A stretch of DNA of 64,000 nt from Fibrobacteria bacterium (GCA_025360005.1 JANYDA010000058.1:1-64000), one strand, 5' to 3'. Positions 14,703 through 24,421 are shown, numbered from the stretch's first letter. The notes: a model not told the origin generated them from the sequence alone. Numbers and translations: made by a program.

Positions 14703-16208
14703 ATGCCGCCATTCCATCGCCTCCCCATCGCCTTTCGCCGAGCCGCATCCGTTTTTACTTCCGCGCTGCCGTTATTCCCGGCGATGCTGGCCGCCCTTTT
14801 CTCCGCCTGCGGCGATACCCAAGTAGCGGGCACCAGCTCCGGGGTCGACAATCCCTCTCTCACCGTGGGGTTCCGCGACGCATCGGGAACCGCATTGCGG
14901 ATTACGGGCGATCTCAACGTTTATGCGGTGGATCAGAATCCCGCGGTGGATCCCCAGCCGCTGGTGACCATAAAGGTGAAGAACTCGGCGTTCACCAATC
15001 TCACCGGCGAGGATTTCAAGCGCCTGCAATTGACGGCCGGAAAGCAAAGCGCCCAGGCCTTGGCCAAGCCGGCCGCCGCCGCTTTGCCCGCTGCGAATAG
15101 TACGGGCAACACGGGGAAAGGCGATTCCACCTCCACCAGCTTCAACATCGTGCTCAAGACCCAGGACCGCACCGGCAGCCTGGTGATCGGATTGAAATAC
15201 GATTCCTCCGCCCGGGAATTCTCGCGCGTGGGGGGAGCCGCGCTTACGCGCCTGGACGTGCAGCCCAGGCCCTTGGTGCGTTACCAGGCCAAGCTTGTCC
15301 GGGACAGCCTCCATGGGAACGCCGGACGCATCTTCGTACCGGGTACGCCGTTCCTGGCCACCCTGGTGGACAGCCTTTTCGTCATCGATGACATGCCGGA
15401 AGGCATCTTTCCCATCCGCTTGCTGACCGCGGACGGCAAAGTCTACCCCATCGGGGATTCGCTGGATACCAAGGATTCCACCCGCATCTATCATCCCTCG
15501 GACCAACCGGTGGGATTGGTGGATACCACCGGCCGCAAAGACTCGCTCCCGGATTTCACCGTACATGCCGGCTCCGATCAGGAAGCGGTCCTGGAGCTCC
15601 CGGCCTTCCTGGAAGCGGGCGTTACGGGATTGGATAAAACCGATCCGCGCCTCACCTGCCTCTGGCGGCAAATCAAGCAGGCGGGGGATTCCGGCCGCAG
15701 GGACACCCTGGTACCTGTGCCGCCCCTGCTGGATACCGCGGGCCCCATACCGGCCTTCGACGGCAAGGCGGCCATCTTCAGCCCCACCTCGCTGCGATCG
15801 GAAGTGCGGTTCCCGCAGGAAGGCGTCTACCAATTTGAAATCGCCTGCACGCTGGGGCTCAGAATCCGTCTGGACACGGTGGTCTTTTCCGTGCGCCGGT
15901 TGCCGCCTCCCCCCAGGCCCCGCATCATCCAACCGCGCCCGGGCGATACCCTGGTGGCGGATCGGGCCTATACCGTCCAATGGGAAATGCCCGACAAGGG
16001 GCCGGTCAAGGTGCAAGTCTCCGTGAACAACGGCGAGACCTGGCTGGCCTTGGCGGAACATTATCCCGGTAAGGACGGACTGCCGATCCTCCCTTGGACG
16101 CCGGCCCGATCCCTGGGCGTCTCCGCGCATTGCCTGATCCAGGTGACGAGCGATGCGGATACCTCCCTGCACGCCAGCATGGAAGGCGCCTTCAACCTGC
16201 TCCAGTAA
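14703..16208 (+). CDS. Large lipoprotein with Ig-like C-terminal domain, TIGR02147-linked
   Basis: 501 residues. The signal sequence ends in a lipobox-like FSAC (Cys about 36), followed by GDTQVAGTSSGVDNPSL, the Gly/Thr/Ser-rich start seen in Fibrobacterota lipoproteins that accompany TIGR02147 genes (compare GKGGGTETES in the lipoprotein at 61722). The next ~150 residues are beta-rich. The C-terminal ~90 (IIQPRPGDTLVADRAYTVQW, VKVQVSVNNGETWLALAEHY) form an Ig-like or fibronectin-like domain with an Asp-box-like SVNNGETW. Function unknown; surface exposure is likely. Confidence 0.75.
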   Translation: MPPFHRLPIAFRRAASVFTSALPLFPAMLAALFSACGDTQVAGTSSGVDNPSLTVGFRDASGTALRITGDLNVYAVDQNPAVDPQPLVTIKVKNSAFTNLTGEDFKRLQLTAGKQSAQALAKPAAAALPAANSTGNTGKGDSTSTSFNIVLKTQDRTGSLVIGLKYDSSAREFSRVGGAALTRLDVQPRPLVRYQAKLVRDSLHGNAGRIFVPGTPFLATLVDSLFVIDDMPEGIFPIRLLTADGKVYPIGDSLDTKDSTRIYHPSDQPVGLVDTTGRKDSLPDFTVHAGSDQEAVLELPAFLEAGVTGLDKTDPRLTCLWRQIKQAGDSGRRDTLVPVPPLLDTAGPIPAFDGKAAIFSPTSLRSEVRFPQEGVYQFEIACTLGLRIRLDTVVFSVRRLPPPPRPRIIQPRPGDTLVADRAYTVQWEMPDKGPVKVQVSVNNGETWLALAEHYPGKDGLPILPWTPARSLGVSAHCLIQVTSDADTSLHASMEGAFNLLQ

Positions 16209-16260
16209 GGTAACCCGCCCGTAACGGGAAGCCCGCAATAAGCGTTCCCTCCCCGGCTAC

Positions 16261-16290
16261 ACAAAGAGGGCAAACTCTTTTACAATTTGT
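16261..16290 (+). terminator. Stem-loop with T-tail after the lipoprotein gene; overlaps an argH promoter candidate
   Basis: AAAGAG-GGCAAA-CTCTTT (16263-16280) followed by T, with an outer ACAAA/TTTGT pair. It may end the upstream transcript. TACAAT at 16281-16286, just after the stem, is a plausible -10 for argH. Confidence 0.45.
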
Positions 16291-16318
16291 CGCTCACGCG
16301 GAAGCCGCGGGCAGGAGC

Positions 16319-17809
16319 ATGGAAATGGCCGCATCTAAAAAGAAGACCCAAGGCAATGGTAAAAGCACGGGAAACGGAAAAGCGAAGCCGGGTGGCCAAC
16401 TGTGGCAGGGCCGTTTCCAGGGCGGCATGGCCTCGTCCATGGAAAAGCTTTCCATCAGCCTGGGCTTCGATCGCAAGCTTTTCCGCGAGGACATCGAGGG
16501 CAGCATGGCGCATGCCCATGGCCTCAAGGCCGCGGGCGTCCTCACCACCGCGGAATTGGCCAAGATGCTGACGGGACTGAAAAAGGTGCTGGCCGATCTG
16601 GAAGCCGGCATGGACCTGTTCCAGCCCTCCGATGAGGACATCCATATGGCCGTGGAACGCATCCTCAGCGATCGCATCGGCTCGTTGGGGAAGAAGCTCC
16701 ACACCGGCCGCAGCCGCAACGATCAGGTCGCTACCGATCTGAAGCTGTACGTGCGCCGCCAGGCGGAAAGCCTGGAGGCGGCGATCATCGCGCTGCAAAC
16801 CGCCATCTACCATAAGGCCGTGGAATACCGCCAGGCCCTGATGCCCGGCTACACGCATGTGCAGCAGGCGCAACCCGTTTATATCGGCCATTACCTGCTG
16901 TCCTTTTTCTGGGCGCTGGAACGCGACAAGGCGCGCCTGCGCAATGCCGCCGCCTCGGCCGCGCAGATGCCGCTGGGTTCGGGAGCGTTGGCCGGATCCG
17001 CTTTCCCATACAAGCGCGAGCTGGTGGCCGAACGCCTGGGCTTCCCGGAACTGTCTCCCAACAGCATCGACGCGACCGCGCATCGAGACTGGGCCCTGGA
17101 GTTCCTGGGCGCCGGAGCCATCCTGGGAGCCTTGCTCAGCAACTACGCCGAGGATTTCGTCCTCTGGTCCACCCAGGAGTTCGCTTATATCGAACTGGGC
17201 GAAGCCTATACTTCCGGATCGAGCATGATGCCGCAGAAGAAGAATCCGGATTCCATGGAACTCATCCGCGGCAAATCCGGCCGCCTGCTCGGCAATTTCA
17301 CGCGCCTCTTCACGGTGATGAAGGGGCTGCCGCATGCCTATGATCGCGATCTCCAGGAGGACAAGGAACCGGTGTTCGATACCGTGGAGACCTTGCAGCT
17401 GTGCCTTACCGTGATGGCGGAAGCGATAGGCTCCCTGAAGTTCCGCACGCGGGAGATCGAGCGCAAGATGCATCCGGGCATGCTTGCCACGGACTTGGCC
17501 GATTACCTGGTGGACAAAGGCATCCCTTTCCGGGATGCGCACCATATCGTGGGGCGAATGATAGGCAAGGCCGAAGCGCTGGGCCGGCCCTTTTTGGAAT
17601 TGCCGGAGTCGGAATGGTCCGGAATACCGGACGGCAAATCGTTCCGTAAGAAACTCACCTTCGCCTATTCGGCCGAAAGGCGGAATATCCAGGGCGGCAC
17701 GGGCAGCGGCTCGGTCAAGGCCCAGTTGGCCAACGCTGGACGTATCCTGGGGGTGACGGGAAGAACGCCGGCTAAAAAAGCAGCTTCGGGAAAATCGCCG
17801 CTTCCCTGA
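16319..17809 (+). CDS. argH: Argininosuccinate lyase
   Basis: 496 residues; GCAGGAGC precedes ATG 16319. After a Lys/Gly-rich leader (about 25 residues) the fumarase/aspartase-superfamily fold is complete: LWQGRF, HTGRSRNDQVATDLKLY, MPGYTHVQQAQPV, LGSGALAGSAFP and the signature GSSMMPQKKNPDSMELIRGK, which holds the catalytic Ser loop. The enzyme splits argininosuccinate into arginine and fumarate in the last step of arginine synthesis, in the cytosol. The C-terminus has a short Lys-rich tail. It is a single gene here; no other arg genes are in the window. Confidence 0.96.
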   Translation: MEMAASKKKTQGNGKSTGNGKAKPGGQLWQGRFQGGMASSMEKLSISLGFDRKLFREDIEGSMAHAHGLKAAGVLTTAELAKMLTGLKKVLADLEAGMDLFQPSDEDIHMAVERILSDRIGSLGKKLHTGRSRNDQVATDLKLYVRRQAESLEAAIIALQTAIYHKAVEYRQALMPGYTHVQQAQPVYIGHYLLSFFWALERDKARLRNAAASAAQMPLGSGALAGSAFPYKRELVAERLGFPELSPNSIDATAHRDWALEFLGAGAILGALLSNYAEDFVLWSTQEFAYIELGEAYTSGSSMMPQKKNPDSMELIRGKSGRLLGNFTRLFTVMKGLPHAYDRDLQEDKEPVFDTVETLQLCLTVMAEAIGSLKFRTREIERKMHPGMLATDLADYLVDKGIPFRDAHHIVGRMIGKAEALGRPFLELPESEWSGIPDGKSFRKKLTFAYSAERRNIQGGTGSGSVKAQLANAGRILGVTGRTPAKKAASGKSPLP

Positions 17810-17902
17810 ATTCCCTTTTCAATGCCTTGGGAAAATAGGGCTGGACAGATCCTTCGGGGTTGAACTAATTGCCTATTCCCATCCCCCAAAAAGGAATCAC
17901 CC

Positions 17903-18949
17903 ATGTTTCGAAAAATACGTTCCGGCATCCTAGGCCTGTCCCTGGCCATGTCCCTTTCCCACTGTAACCTGCAAGTTACCGATTCCGGCCGGGGATCGGA
18001 CCCCGCCATGGTGGGCAAGACGGCCCTGGCCGTCGCGGCTTCCAGCGGGTTCCAATGGTCCTTCGGCGAAACCTTCGTGGGCACGGGCAAACCCGCCCTG
18101 GTCCATAATGTGAACGGCGGCTTCGACTACGATCAGCTCTTCATCGTCCGCCGCGCGGGGAGCCGCTTGGAATCCTTCTTCCTCGCCGCGGAAGGCATCT
18201 TGAACGGCCCCACCGCCCCCTTCGGACCCACCAACGCCGTCGGTGATCCCGCCGTCGTCGCCAACGGCGCGGACGGAAACCAGCTTTACGTCGCCATCAA
18301 AACCACGGCGGGTCAAGTGGCCCTATGGCGCATCACCGGTTCCGTGGCGCAAATCTCCGCCTTCGGGACGGGCCTGAATACCTCCACCTACGGCAGCCCA
18401 TCCATGGCCTATAACGCCCAGAGCAAACACCTCGACATCGTTTACCGGGAGGGGACCCGCATCCGCCACTGGAACGGCACCCGTCACGGGAACGGCACCT
18501 ATACCTGGGTGAACGCCCTGCTGCCCGGTACCGGGGCCACCGGCACAAAGGTGGTCTCGGCGGTGAGCCTGGCCCAAGGCGCCGACGGTAGGCTCACCGT
18601 GGTGGCCCGCCGCTCGGAAGGCGACCTGCGGATCTGGTACACCGGCGGATCCGCGTGGCCCTACGCGTGGAGCACCGGTCCCGCCTTCGGATATCCCGAT
18701 GCCTCCACGGAATGGCCCGCCCTCTGCTCCAACGCCGATGGCAGCCTCCAGGTGATCGCCCGCGGGGCCCAGATCGCCGGCGAGCCGGAGTTGATGAACT
18801 TCGAAATCAGGAACAACGTCCCCGCCCTGCTTTCCATCTTCGCGGGTTCGGATTATACCCACCCCATAGTCACCAGCTTGTCGCGGAACAATCTTTGGCT
18901 GGCCACGGTGAATAACGGCGGATCCATTCTCGCCAACGGCATCCGCTAA
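17903..18949 (+). CDS. Lipoprotein with lectin-like beta-propeller
   Basis: 348 residues; AAAAAGGAATCACCC precedes ATG 17903. Signal and lipobox MSLSHC (Cys about 21). The mature protein is built of repeated propeller blades about 45-50 residues long (DPAVVANGADGNQLYVAIKT, SPSMAYNAQSKHLDIVYREG, AVSLAQGADGRLTVVARRSE, WPALCSNADGSLQVIARGAQ), each with an xADGxLxVxAR-type strand. This pattern resembles PLL/fucose-binding lectin propellers. Carbohydrate binding at the surface is plausible but unproven. The MFS gene follows 96 bp later. Confidence 0.72.
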   Translation: MFRKIRSGILGLSLAMSLSHCNLQVTDSGRGSDPAMVGKTALAVAASSGFQWSFGETFVGTGKPALVHNVNGGFDYDQLFIVRRAGSRLESFFLAAEGILNGPTAPFGPTNAVGDPAVVANGADGNQLYVAIKTTAGQVALWRITGSVAQISAFGTGLNTSTYGSPSMAYNAQSKHLDIVYREGTRIRHWNGTRHGNGTYTWVNALLPGTGATGTKVVSAVSLAQGADGRLTVVARRSEGDLRIWYTGGSAWPYAWSTGPAFGYPDASTEWPALCSNADGSLQVIARGAQIAGEPELMNFEIRNNVPALLSIFAGSDYTHPIVTSLSRNNLWLATVNNGGSILANGIR

Positions 18950-19045
18950 ACCGAAGGGATACCGCTGCTCCTTTCCAAAGCAACGCCTCGGGAGAAAAGC
19001 GGCGCCACCCCGGATTCTACCGGGGAGGAAGGCGGCAAAACCAAA

Positions 19046-20392
19046 TTGGGCGGCATCTACGTGGGGCCGCCCGTCATCCGCGATGCTTTGCTGAACAGCT
19101 TCCGGGACGGGATCATGGCCAACGGCATGATCGCCCTGACCGACACCTTCACCATTGCGGCCGCCATAGCCCTGCGCGCCTCGTCCATGGGCATCGCCCT
19201 GCTCTCCTCCCTTCCCTTGTTGATCGGATCCATCGCGCAATTCCTATTGCCGGCCTGGGCGGATCCCGGCAAAGGCCGCAAGCATTACGTGCTATGGGGC
19301 GTGCGCGGGCAAGCGTTGTTCCTGTTCCTGGCGGGCCTGGCGGGATGGCTCCCCGTCCGGTGGGCGGCCTGGGCCTACATCGCGCTGTTCGTCGCTTCCG
19401 CGGTAAGCAACAATGTCACCGGCCCTTATTGGGTGGCCTGGATGGGCGATCTCATGCCTGGCACGGCGCGCGGCCGCCACTTCGCCTGGCGCAGCGTTTT
19501 CTTTTCCTGGATGTACCTGTCGTGCTCGCTCGGCGCCGGCATCATCTCGCGCCGCTACGGCGCCCATAACGCGCCCTGGTTGATCTTCGCCGGCGTGTTC
19601 ACGGCCGCGGCCGCCCTGCGCGCCGTTTCCCATGCCTTTCTGGCGCGGCAATACGAACCCGTTTCCACCATGGCGCTGGAAGCCTTTTCCCCGCTGGCTT
19701 TCCGGCCCGGGAAGGATTTCCTGATCTACTGCGTGGCCACGAGCCTGTTCCAGGGAGCCGCCGCCATGTCCGGTCCCTTCTTCACGGTATGGTACCTGCG
19801 CGATCTGCATTTCAGCTACCTGTTCCTGTCCGTCACCCTGTCGCTGCCGGTGATAGGGGCCATCTCCGTGGCCGGCTTCTGGGGGAAATTAGCGGATCAC
19901 CTGGGCAGCGGCCGCGTCCTGTGGATCTCGGGATTGCTGGTGGCCCTCATCCCCATCCTCTTCTCGCTGACGCAGAACAAATGGGCCATCCTGGCGTTTT
20001 GCTTTTACAACGGCATCGCCTGGGGCGGATACAACCTGGCCAACTTCAACCATCTCCTCAATGCCACCGACTCGCGGCACCGCAGCCATTATATCGCCTT
20101 CGCGTCCCTGGTGGTGGGCTTGATCGGATGCGCCTTCTCCCTGCTGGGAGGGTTCCTGGCAACGCGTCTGCCCGCGCTTCCCCATCCCTTTACCCAGAGG
20201 TGGCCCTTGCAGACTTTGTTCCTGTTGTCCGGAGCCCTGCGCTTGGTTTTCTTCTCCGTTTTCTTCCGCCGCTTCCGGCAATACCGCGGCGGCGAACGCA
20301 TGGCGGCGGCGGAATTCTATATGGAGCTTCCCGGCTTCCGTATCGGCGCAGGCCTCATCCGCATCGTTTCCCGCGGTTTTCGCGCACCCTGA
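19046..20392 (+). CDS. MFS transporter
   Basis: 448 residues from TTG 19046, with GGAGGAAGG about 13 nt upstream. No ATG is available before the first conserved segment, and the open frame continues upstream without a better start. About 12 hydrophobic segments are visible. Between segments 2 and 3 the loop RKHYVLWGVRGQ stands where the MFS loop motif belongs, and MPGTARGRHFAWRSVFFSW fits the mid-protein loop. It resembles MFS proteins of the unknown-substrate group seen in bacteria with many secreted proteins. Substrate not assignable. Confidence 0.8.
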   Translation: MGGIYVGPPVIRDALLNSFRDGIMANGMIALTDTFTIAAAIALRASSMGIALLSSLPLLIGSIAQFLLPAWADPGKGRKHYVLWGVRGQALFLFLAGLAGWLPVRWAAWAYIALFVASAVSNNVTGPYWVAWMGDLMPGTARGRHFAWRSVFFSWMYLSCSLGAGIISRRYGAHNAPWLIFAGVFTAAAALRAVSHAFLARQYEPVSTMALEAFSPLAFRPGKDFLIYCVATSLFQGAAAMSGPFFTVWYLRDLHFSYLFLSVTLSLPVIGAISVAGFWGKLADHLGSGRVLWISGLLVALIPILFSLTQNKWAILAFCFYNGIAWGGYNLANFNHLLNATDSRHRSHYIAFASLVVGLIGCAFSLLGGFLATRLPALPHPFTQRWPLQTLFLLSGALRLVFFSVFFRRFRQYRGGERMAAAEFYMELPGFRIGAGLIRIVSRGFRAP

Positions 20393-20444
20393 AATCCCCA
20401 CCATTAAAGTAAATTTCCCGCTGGTCCAATCACGAGGAAGCGCC

Positions 20445-21752
20445 ATGGAACTCGATCCGCAAGCAATCAAACTCAACGATGCAATCAAAGGAACCAATCC
20501 CGCCCTGCTCGCAATGCTCTCCGCCAAAGGCAAAGCCATTTTCTTCCCCAAGCTGGGCATCCTGGCCCAGTCCGCGGAAGCCAACGGCAAGGAGATCAAC
20601 GCCACCATCGGCATCGCCCTGGAAGACGACGGATCCCCCGTGGCCCTGCCCAGCATCAGCAAGAACCTGAACTTGCCCGCCAGCGACGCGTATCCTTATG
20701 CGCCCAGCCCAGGCAGAGCGGACATCCGCAAGCTATGGAAGGAAATGGTCTTCAAGAAGAATCCGGGCCTGGCCGGCAAAACGCTGAGCCAACCGGTGGT
20801 AACCGCCGCGCTCACGCATGGCTTGAGCATGGCCGGCTATTTGTTTTGCGATGAAGGCGATTCCATCATTCTGCCGGATCTGTTCTGGGAGAATTACGGC
20901 CTCATCTTCACGCATGCGTTCGGCGCCTCGCTGGACACCTTTCCCACCTATACGGACGCGGGGGGATTCAACACGGCAGCCTTGCGCGCCAAGCTGCAAG
21001 CGCCTGCGCCGAAAGGCAAGAAGATTGTGCTGCTCAACTTCCCCAACAACCCATCCGGCTATACGCCGCTCCCGGGCGAAGTGAAGGAGATCGTGGACGC
21101 CATTTCCGAGGCCGCCGGCAAAGGCGAAAAGGTGGTGGTGCTCATCGACGACGCCTATTTCGGGCTTGTTTTCGAAGCCGGCGTCTACGCCCAATCCATC
21201 TTCGCGGAACTCTGCGATCTGCATCCCAATGTTCTGGCCGTAAAGATCGACGGCGCCACCAAGGAAGACTACGTATGGGGCTTCCGCGTGGGCTTCCTCA
21301 CCTACGGCATCAAAGGCGGAACGCCCGCCTTGTACGAAGCCCTGGAAGCCAAGACCGGCGGCGCCATCCGGGGTAACATCTCGAATACCTCCAATCCGGC
21401 CCAATCCCTGCTGGTACGCTCCTGGACCGCGGGCGAATACGCGGCCGAGAAAAAGCAGAAGTTCGAACTGCTGAAGCGCCGCTACGACGAAGTGAAGCGC
21501 ATCCTGGCCGCGCATCCGGAATACCGGGAACAGTTCACGGCGCTGCCCTTCAACTCGGGATACTTCATGTGCATCCGCACCCTGAAGGCGGATTCCGAAA
21601 AGCTGCGCCAGAAGCTGCTGGCGGATTATTCCACCGGCACCATCAATTTCGGCGGCGTGTTGCGGCTGGCCTTCTCGGCCACCCCCACGGGCAAGCTGGA
21701 AAAGCTGTTCGAGAATATCTTCAAGGCCTCGAAAGAATTAACGGGGACCTGA
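20445..21752 (+). CDS. PLP-dependent class I/II aminotransferase
   Basis: 435 residues; GAGGAAGCGCC precedes ATG 20445. Fold-type I features: YPYAPSPGRADIRKLW, LFWENYGLIF, VLLNFPNNPSGYTP (substrate and PLP loop), VVVLIDDAYFGLVF (Asp to the pyridine nitrogen), KIDGATKEDYVWGFRVGFLT (the Schiff-base Lys in GATKE and the phosphate-binding Arg). The second domain includes FNSGYFMCIR and LRLAFSAT. It resembles an aminotransferase group of unknown specificity rather than aspartate aminotransferase. Cytosolic. No pathway genes adjoin it. Confidence 0.87.
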   Translation: MELDPQAIKLNDAIKGTNPALLAMLSAKGKAIFFPKLGILAQSAEANGKEINATIGIALEDDGSPVALPSISKNLNLPASDAYPYAPSPGRADIRKLWKEMVFKKNPGLAGKTLSQPVVTAALTHGLSMAGYLFCDEGDSIILPDLFWENYGLIFTHAFGASLDTFPTYTDAGGFNTAALRAKLQAPAPKGKKIVLLNFPNNPSGYTPLPGEVKEIVDAISEAAGKGEKVVVLIDDAYFGLVFEAGVYAQSIFAELCDLHPNVLAVKIDGATKEDYVWGFRVGFLTYGIKGGTPALYEALEAKTGGAIRGNISNTSNPAQSLLVRSWTAGEYAAEKKQKFELLKRRYDEVKRILAAHPEYREQFTALPFNSGYFMCIRTLKADSEKLRQKLLADYSTGTINFGGVLRLAFSATPTGKLEKLFENIFKASKELTGT

Positions 21753-21830
21753 CCCGGCTCGATAATTCGTGCGCCTGCAACACCTTTACTCCGTATAGGA
21801 TTCCGCCGCGCGCCGCGTCCGGGCGGGGGA

Positions 21831-23093
21831 CTAGAGGGGCCCGAACGCCTCCGGTCCCGAATCCCCCAGGTAACCGGGAAGTTTCCTGGCCGCCTCGATG
21901 AGGTTTTCCGAGACCAGGAATTCCTGCAAGTCCAGGGTGCTGCGGATGGCCGCCACGCGGGCCCCATCGCGCTGGTCCGGCTGCGCGCGGAATACGTGGG
22001 AAATGGCCGCGTCCAGCGCCTCGGCCGCATCGGCCAGGACCAAAGGCACCCTGCCCCGTTCCAGGAAACCGCTGGCCAAAACGTTCCTGGCCGTAAGGCG
22101 GAAATCCACCTTGTCGGCCAAACGCTGGGTGGCGAAATCGGCAAGCCCCATGCCCAATGCATTCCCATGCGTAGCCTCGGTCAGATCGCAGACCACGATG
22201 GCCTGGATGCGCGGCGACTCCGGTTCCGGCCGGCCGGGAATCCGCAAGCGTCCTATCACGTTCGTATCCATGCCGGTGCCGCTGATATCCTTGCCCATGC
22301 GTTCGATCACCAGCACGTCCAGATCCGGAAAAGGCAAGGCCGGGGCCAGGCGGCGCGCCAGATCCAGCAAACCCCGTTCTCCCGCATCCAGATCGGCCGC
22401 GGACAATCCTTGCAACGCCACAGGGCGATGGGTGCCGTCCTCGACCACCCCGAAACCGGCCAGGAAAGGGATCGCGGCCAACAAGGCGCGCGCCACTTCC
22501 GGCATATCGTCCCGCAACCCGTCCGGGCCGCGGCTGTGCATCAGGGTGGCCCCTTTTTCCTTGCCCAGGCCGATGGCCAGCATCTTGTGCAGGCCGCTCT
22601 CCAATGGACCATGAAAACTGGTATGTATCTTGACGCGATTGATCAATATCACGCCCTCCGCCTTCGCCGCATGGGCGTCAAAATACGCCGGCAGGCCCCC
22701 GGCGGTATGGCCCAGGATTACCGTGTCCATGGTGGCCGACAAGGGGCAGCCCATGTCCGCTTCCGTGATGCCCAGGGACGCCAGCACTTCCAATTGCCCG
22801 GGCGCGGTGGCGCCCCCATGGCTTCCCATGGCCGGCACGATGAAAGGCAAAGCACCGGCAGCCTTGATGCGATCCACCAAGCGGCGAACCATGGACCGCA
22901 AATCGGTGATGCCGCGGCTGCCCACGCCCAGGGCGATGTGGGCGCCGGGAACCCTGGTAACAATCGCGGCCAGGGCGGCGTCCAATCCCAAGCGGTCCCA
23001 CTCTGACTCGATGGCGGCGGCGGCGTCCAAGGGCGGCAGACTTTGCAGGCTGCGTTTCACCCGGTAAAAACGGGGCAATGCGTAGGTGTCCAT
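21831..23093 (-). CDS. LarA-like (nickel-pincer isomerase family) protein
   Basis: 420 residues from ATG 23093. The conserved core VTRVPGAHIALGVGSRGIT, VPAMGSHGGATAPGQLEVLA, ILINRVKIHTSFHGPLESGL, KMLAIGLGKEKGA, ERMGKDISGTGMDTNVIGR and TEATHGNALGMGLADF matches proteins annotated as lactate-racemase-domain (DUF2088) family. LarA uses a nickel-pincer nucleotide made by LarB, LarC and LarE. No larBCE genes are in the window, so whether this protein uses that cofactor cannot be told. The His of GSHGG and the Lys/His of KIHTSFH could take the cofactor-binding roles. Stand-alone, divergent from the barrel protein gene. Confidence 0.75.
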   Translation of the reverse strand: MDTYALPRFYRVKRSLQSLPPLDAAAAIESEWDRLGLDAALAAIVTRVPGAHIALGVGSRGITDLRSMVRRLVDRIKAAGALPFIVPAMGSHGGATAPGQLEVLASLGITEADMGCPLSATMDTVILGHTAGGLPAYFDAHAAKAEGVILINRVKIHTSFHGPLESGLHKMLAIGLGKEKGATLMHSRGPDGLRDDMPEVARALLAAIPFLAGFGVVEDGTHRPVALQGLSAADLDAGERGLLDLARRLAPALPFPDLDVLVIERMGKDISGTGMDTNVIGRLRIPGRPEPESPRIQAIVVCDLTEATHGNALGMGLADFATQRLADKVDFRLTARNVLASGFLERGRVPLVLADAAEALDAAISHVFRAQPDQRDGARVAAIRSTLDLQEFLVSENLIEAARKLPGYLGDSGPEAFGPL

Positions 23094-23178
23094 GGCGGCC
23101 TTTGGGTTTCCGGAGTTTCCGGAAAATATATCTTTTACCGCGCCTGTCGCTGAACCCGTCCATGCAAGGAAAGCCCCG

Positions 23179-23838
23179 ATGCGTCCATTCATCTCATATC
23201 GTGCCATAGTCCTGTTGTTGTCCATCACCGCTTGCGCAGCCTCCGTCAGGGCGGGGGCGGATGTGGAAGCCGTTGCTTCGCCCAAGCCGCCGGCGGCCAT
23301 CGCGGCCCAACCCGGTTATCTGGCACCCCAGCGCTTCGTGGCCGGGCTCAATTATACAGGCCTAACCTATCATCCCGGCGGCGGGGAAAACATCGAGCAT
23401 TACAAACGCTCGCTGGACGATAAGGATTATTGGGTAGTGCTGGTGGGGCTGCAGGCCGATGTGGATTATAAGCTGCACCGCTTCTTCTATCTGCGCGCGA
23501 CCACGGCCTTCTACAAGGATTGTTCCGACCTATGGGCCGGCTATTACCACTTGGGCTTTCGCGCCAATTGGGACGTCACCGACAGGTTTTCACTTCGCAT
23601 CGGCATCGGGCCCACCTACCTGTGGCGCCAGAACTGGTTCGGGAGGGTGAAGGGCTATACCAAGGACAGTTTCTTCGGCGCGGCCAAAGGCGGGGATTAC
23701 CAAGGCGCTTTCATCTGGTACGGCGGCGATGTGGACGTGGAATGGAAGGCGTGGGAACATCTGTCCCTGGTCTACAGCGTGATCCCGGGCTATCCGGAAG
23801 TGATCACCAGCAGCGCCGGCCTGAGGTGGAACTTCTGA
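23179..23838 (+). CDS. Small outer-membrane beta-barrel protein
   Basis: 219 residues from ATG 23179 with AAGGAAAG in front. Signal peptide (RAIVLLLSITACAASVRA). The mature part alternates hydrophobic and polar residues with many aromatic girdle residues (VVLVGLQADVDYKLHRFFYL, FRANWDVTDRFSLRIGIGPT, WEHLSLVYSVIPGY) and ends in ITSSAGLRWNF, with a terminal Phe as in barrels folded by the BAM machinery. An eight-strand barrel is likely. A TATCTT hexamer at about 23129 may be its -10. Convergent with the next gene. Confidence 0.7.
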   Translation: MRPFISYRAIVLLLSITACAASVRAGADVEAVASPKPPAAIAAQPGYLAPQRFVAGLNYTGLTYHPGGGENIEHYKRSLDDKDYWVVLVGLQADVDYKLHRFFYLRATTAFYKDCSDLWAGYYHLGFRANWDVTDRFSLRIGIGPTYLWRQNWFGRVKGYTKDSFFGAAKGGDYQGAFIWYGGDVDVEWKAWEHLSLVYSVIPGYPEVITSSAGLRWNF

Positions 23839-23857
23839 AGCCGGAGGCGGCTGAGTC

Positions 23858-24421
23858 CTAATCGAGGAAATCCTTGACGATTTCCCAGGCGCGCGTCTTT
23901 TCCACTTTTTGGGCCGGGGCGATGTCGTCAGGAAGCTTGGGCGCATCCAACAGGGAACAATCGCCGGAAGCGCAATTGCCGTCCTTGAACACGGCTTCTT
24001 TCGGTTGCGAGGCGTCGGCCTTGTCCCAGACCTGCACGGTCCCGTCCAGCTTATCGTCCTTGTAAGCGGCGACGATCCAGGGTTGGCCGTCCTTGTAGGA
24101 GAGACGCCAGGCATTGGTGCGCTTGCCCATGGCATAGCTCTTCTGCCATTTCACGGCGCCGTTCTCGTACCAGGCCTGGGCGGAACCGTCCCGCTTGCCG
24201 TCCTTCCAGATCACGCTTTCGCTGGTGGAGCCGCTCCAGAAGAACTTCTTATGCACTCCCTGGGCCACGCTGTCGCCGTTGGGCTTGCGATAGAAGGTCC
24301 AGTCCTCCTTCACGCTTTTCCCGTTGGGATAGGTGACGGTGCGGCGCTCCAGCTTCACATCTTCACCGCAGGCGGCCAGCATCAAGGCGATGGGGAGGGC
24401 GAGGGAGGCGAAGACCTTCAT
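23858..24421 (-). CDS. Lipoprotein with MORN/YwqK-like repeats
   Basis: 187 residues; the signal ends in LMLAACGE (lipobox LAAC, Cys 18). The mature part repeats a beta-hairpin of about 22 residues: TYPNGKSVKEDWTFYRKPNG, VIWKDGKRDGSAQAWYENGA, SYKDGQPWIVAAYKDDKLDG. This is the pattern of the MORN-like toxin-antitoxin YwqK family. The tail has a Cys pair (NCASGDC). Family members are widespread and mostly of unknown role. An extended TAATTTTACC about 25 nt upstream could be the -10. Confidence 0.75.
   Translation of the reverse strand: MKVFASLALPIALMLAACGEDVKLERRTVTYPNGKSVKEDWTFYRKPNGDSVAQGVHKKFFWSGSTSESVIWKDGKRDGSAQAWYENGAVKWQKSYAMGKRTNAWRLSYKDGQPWIVAAYKDDKLDGTVQVWDKADASQPKEAVFKDGNCASGDCSLLDAPKLPDDIAPAQKVEKTRAWEIVKDFLD

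Noticed and set aside
23094-23300. N-terminal extension of the LarA-like protein
   Set aside because: It overlaps the start of the divergent barrel gene and is not protein-like; ATG 23093 opens the conserved region.
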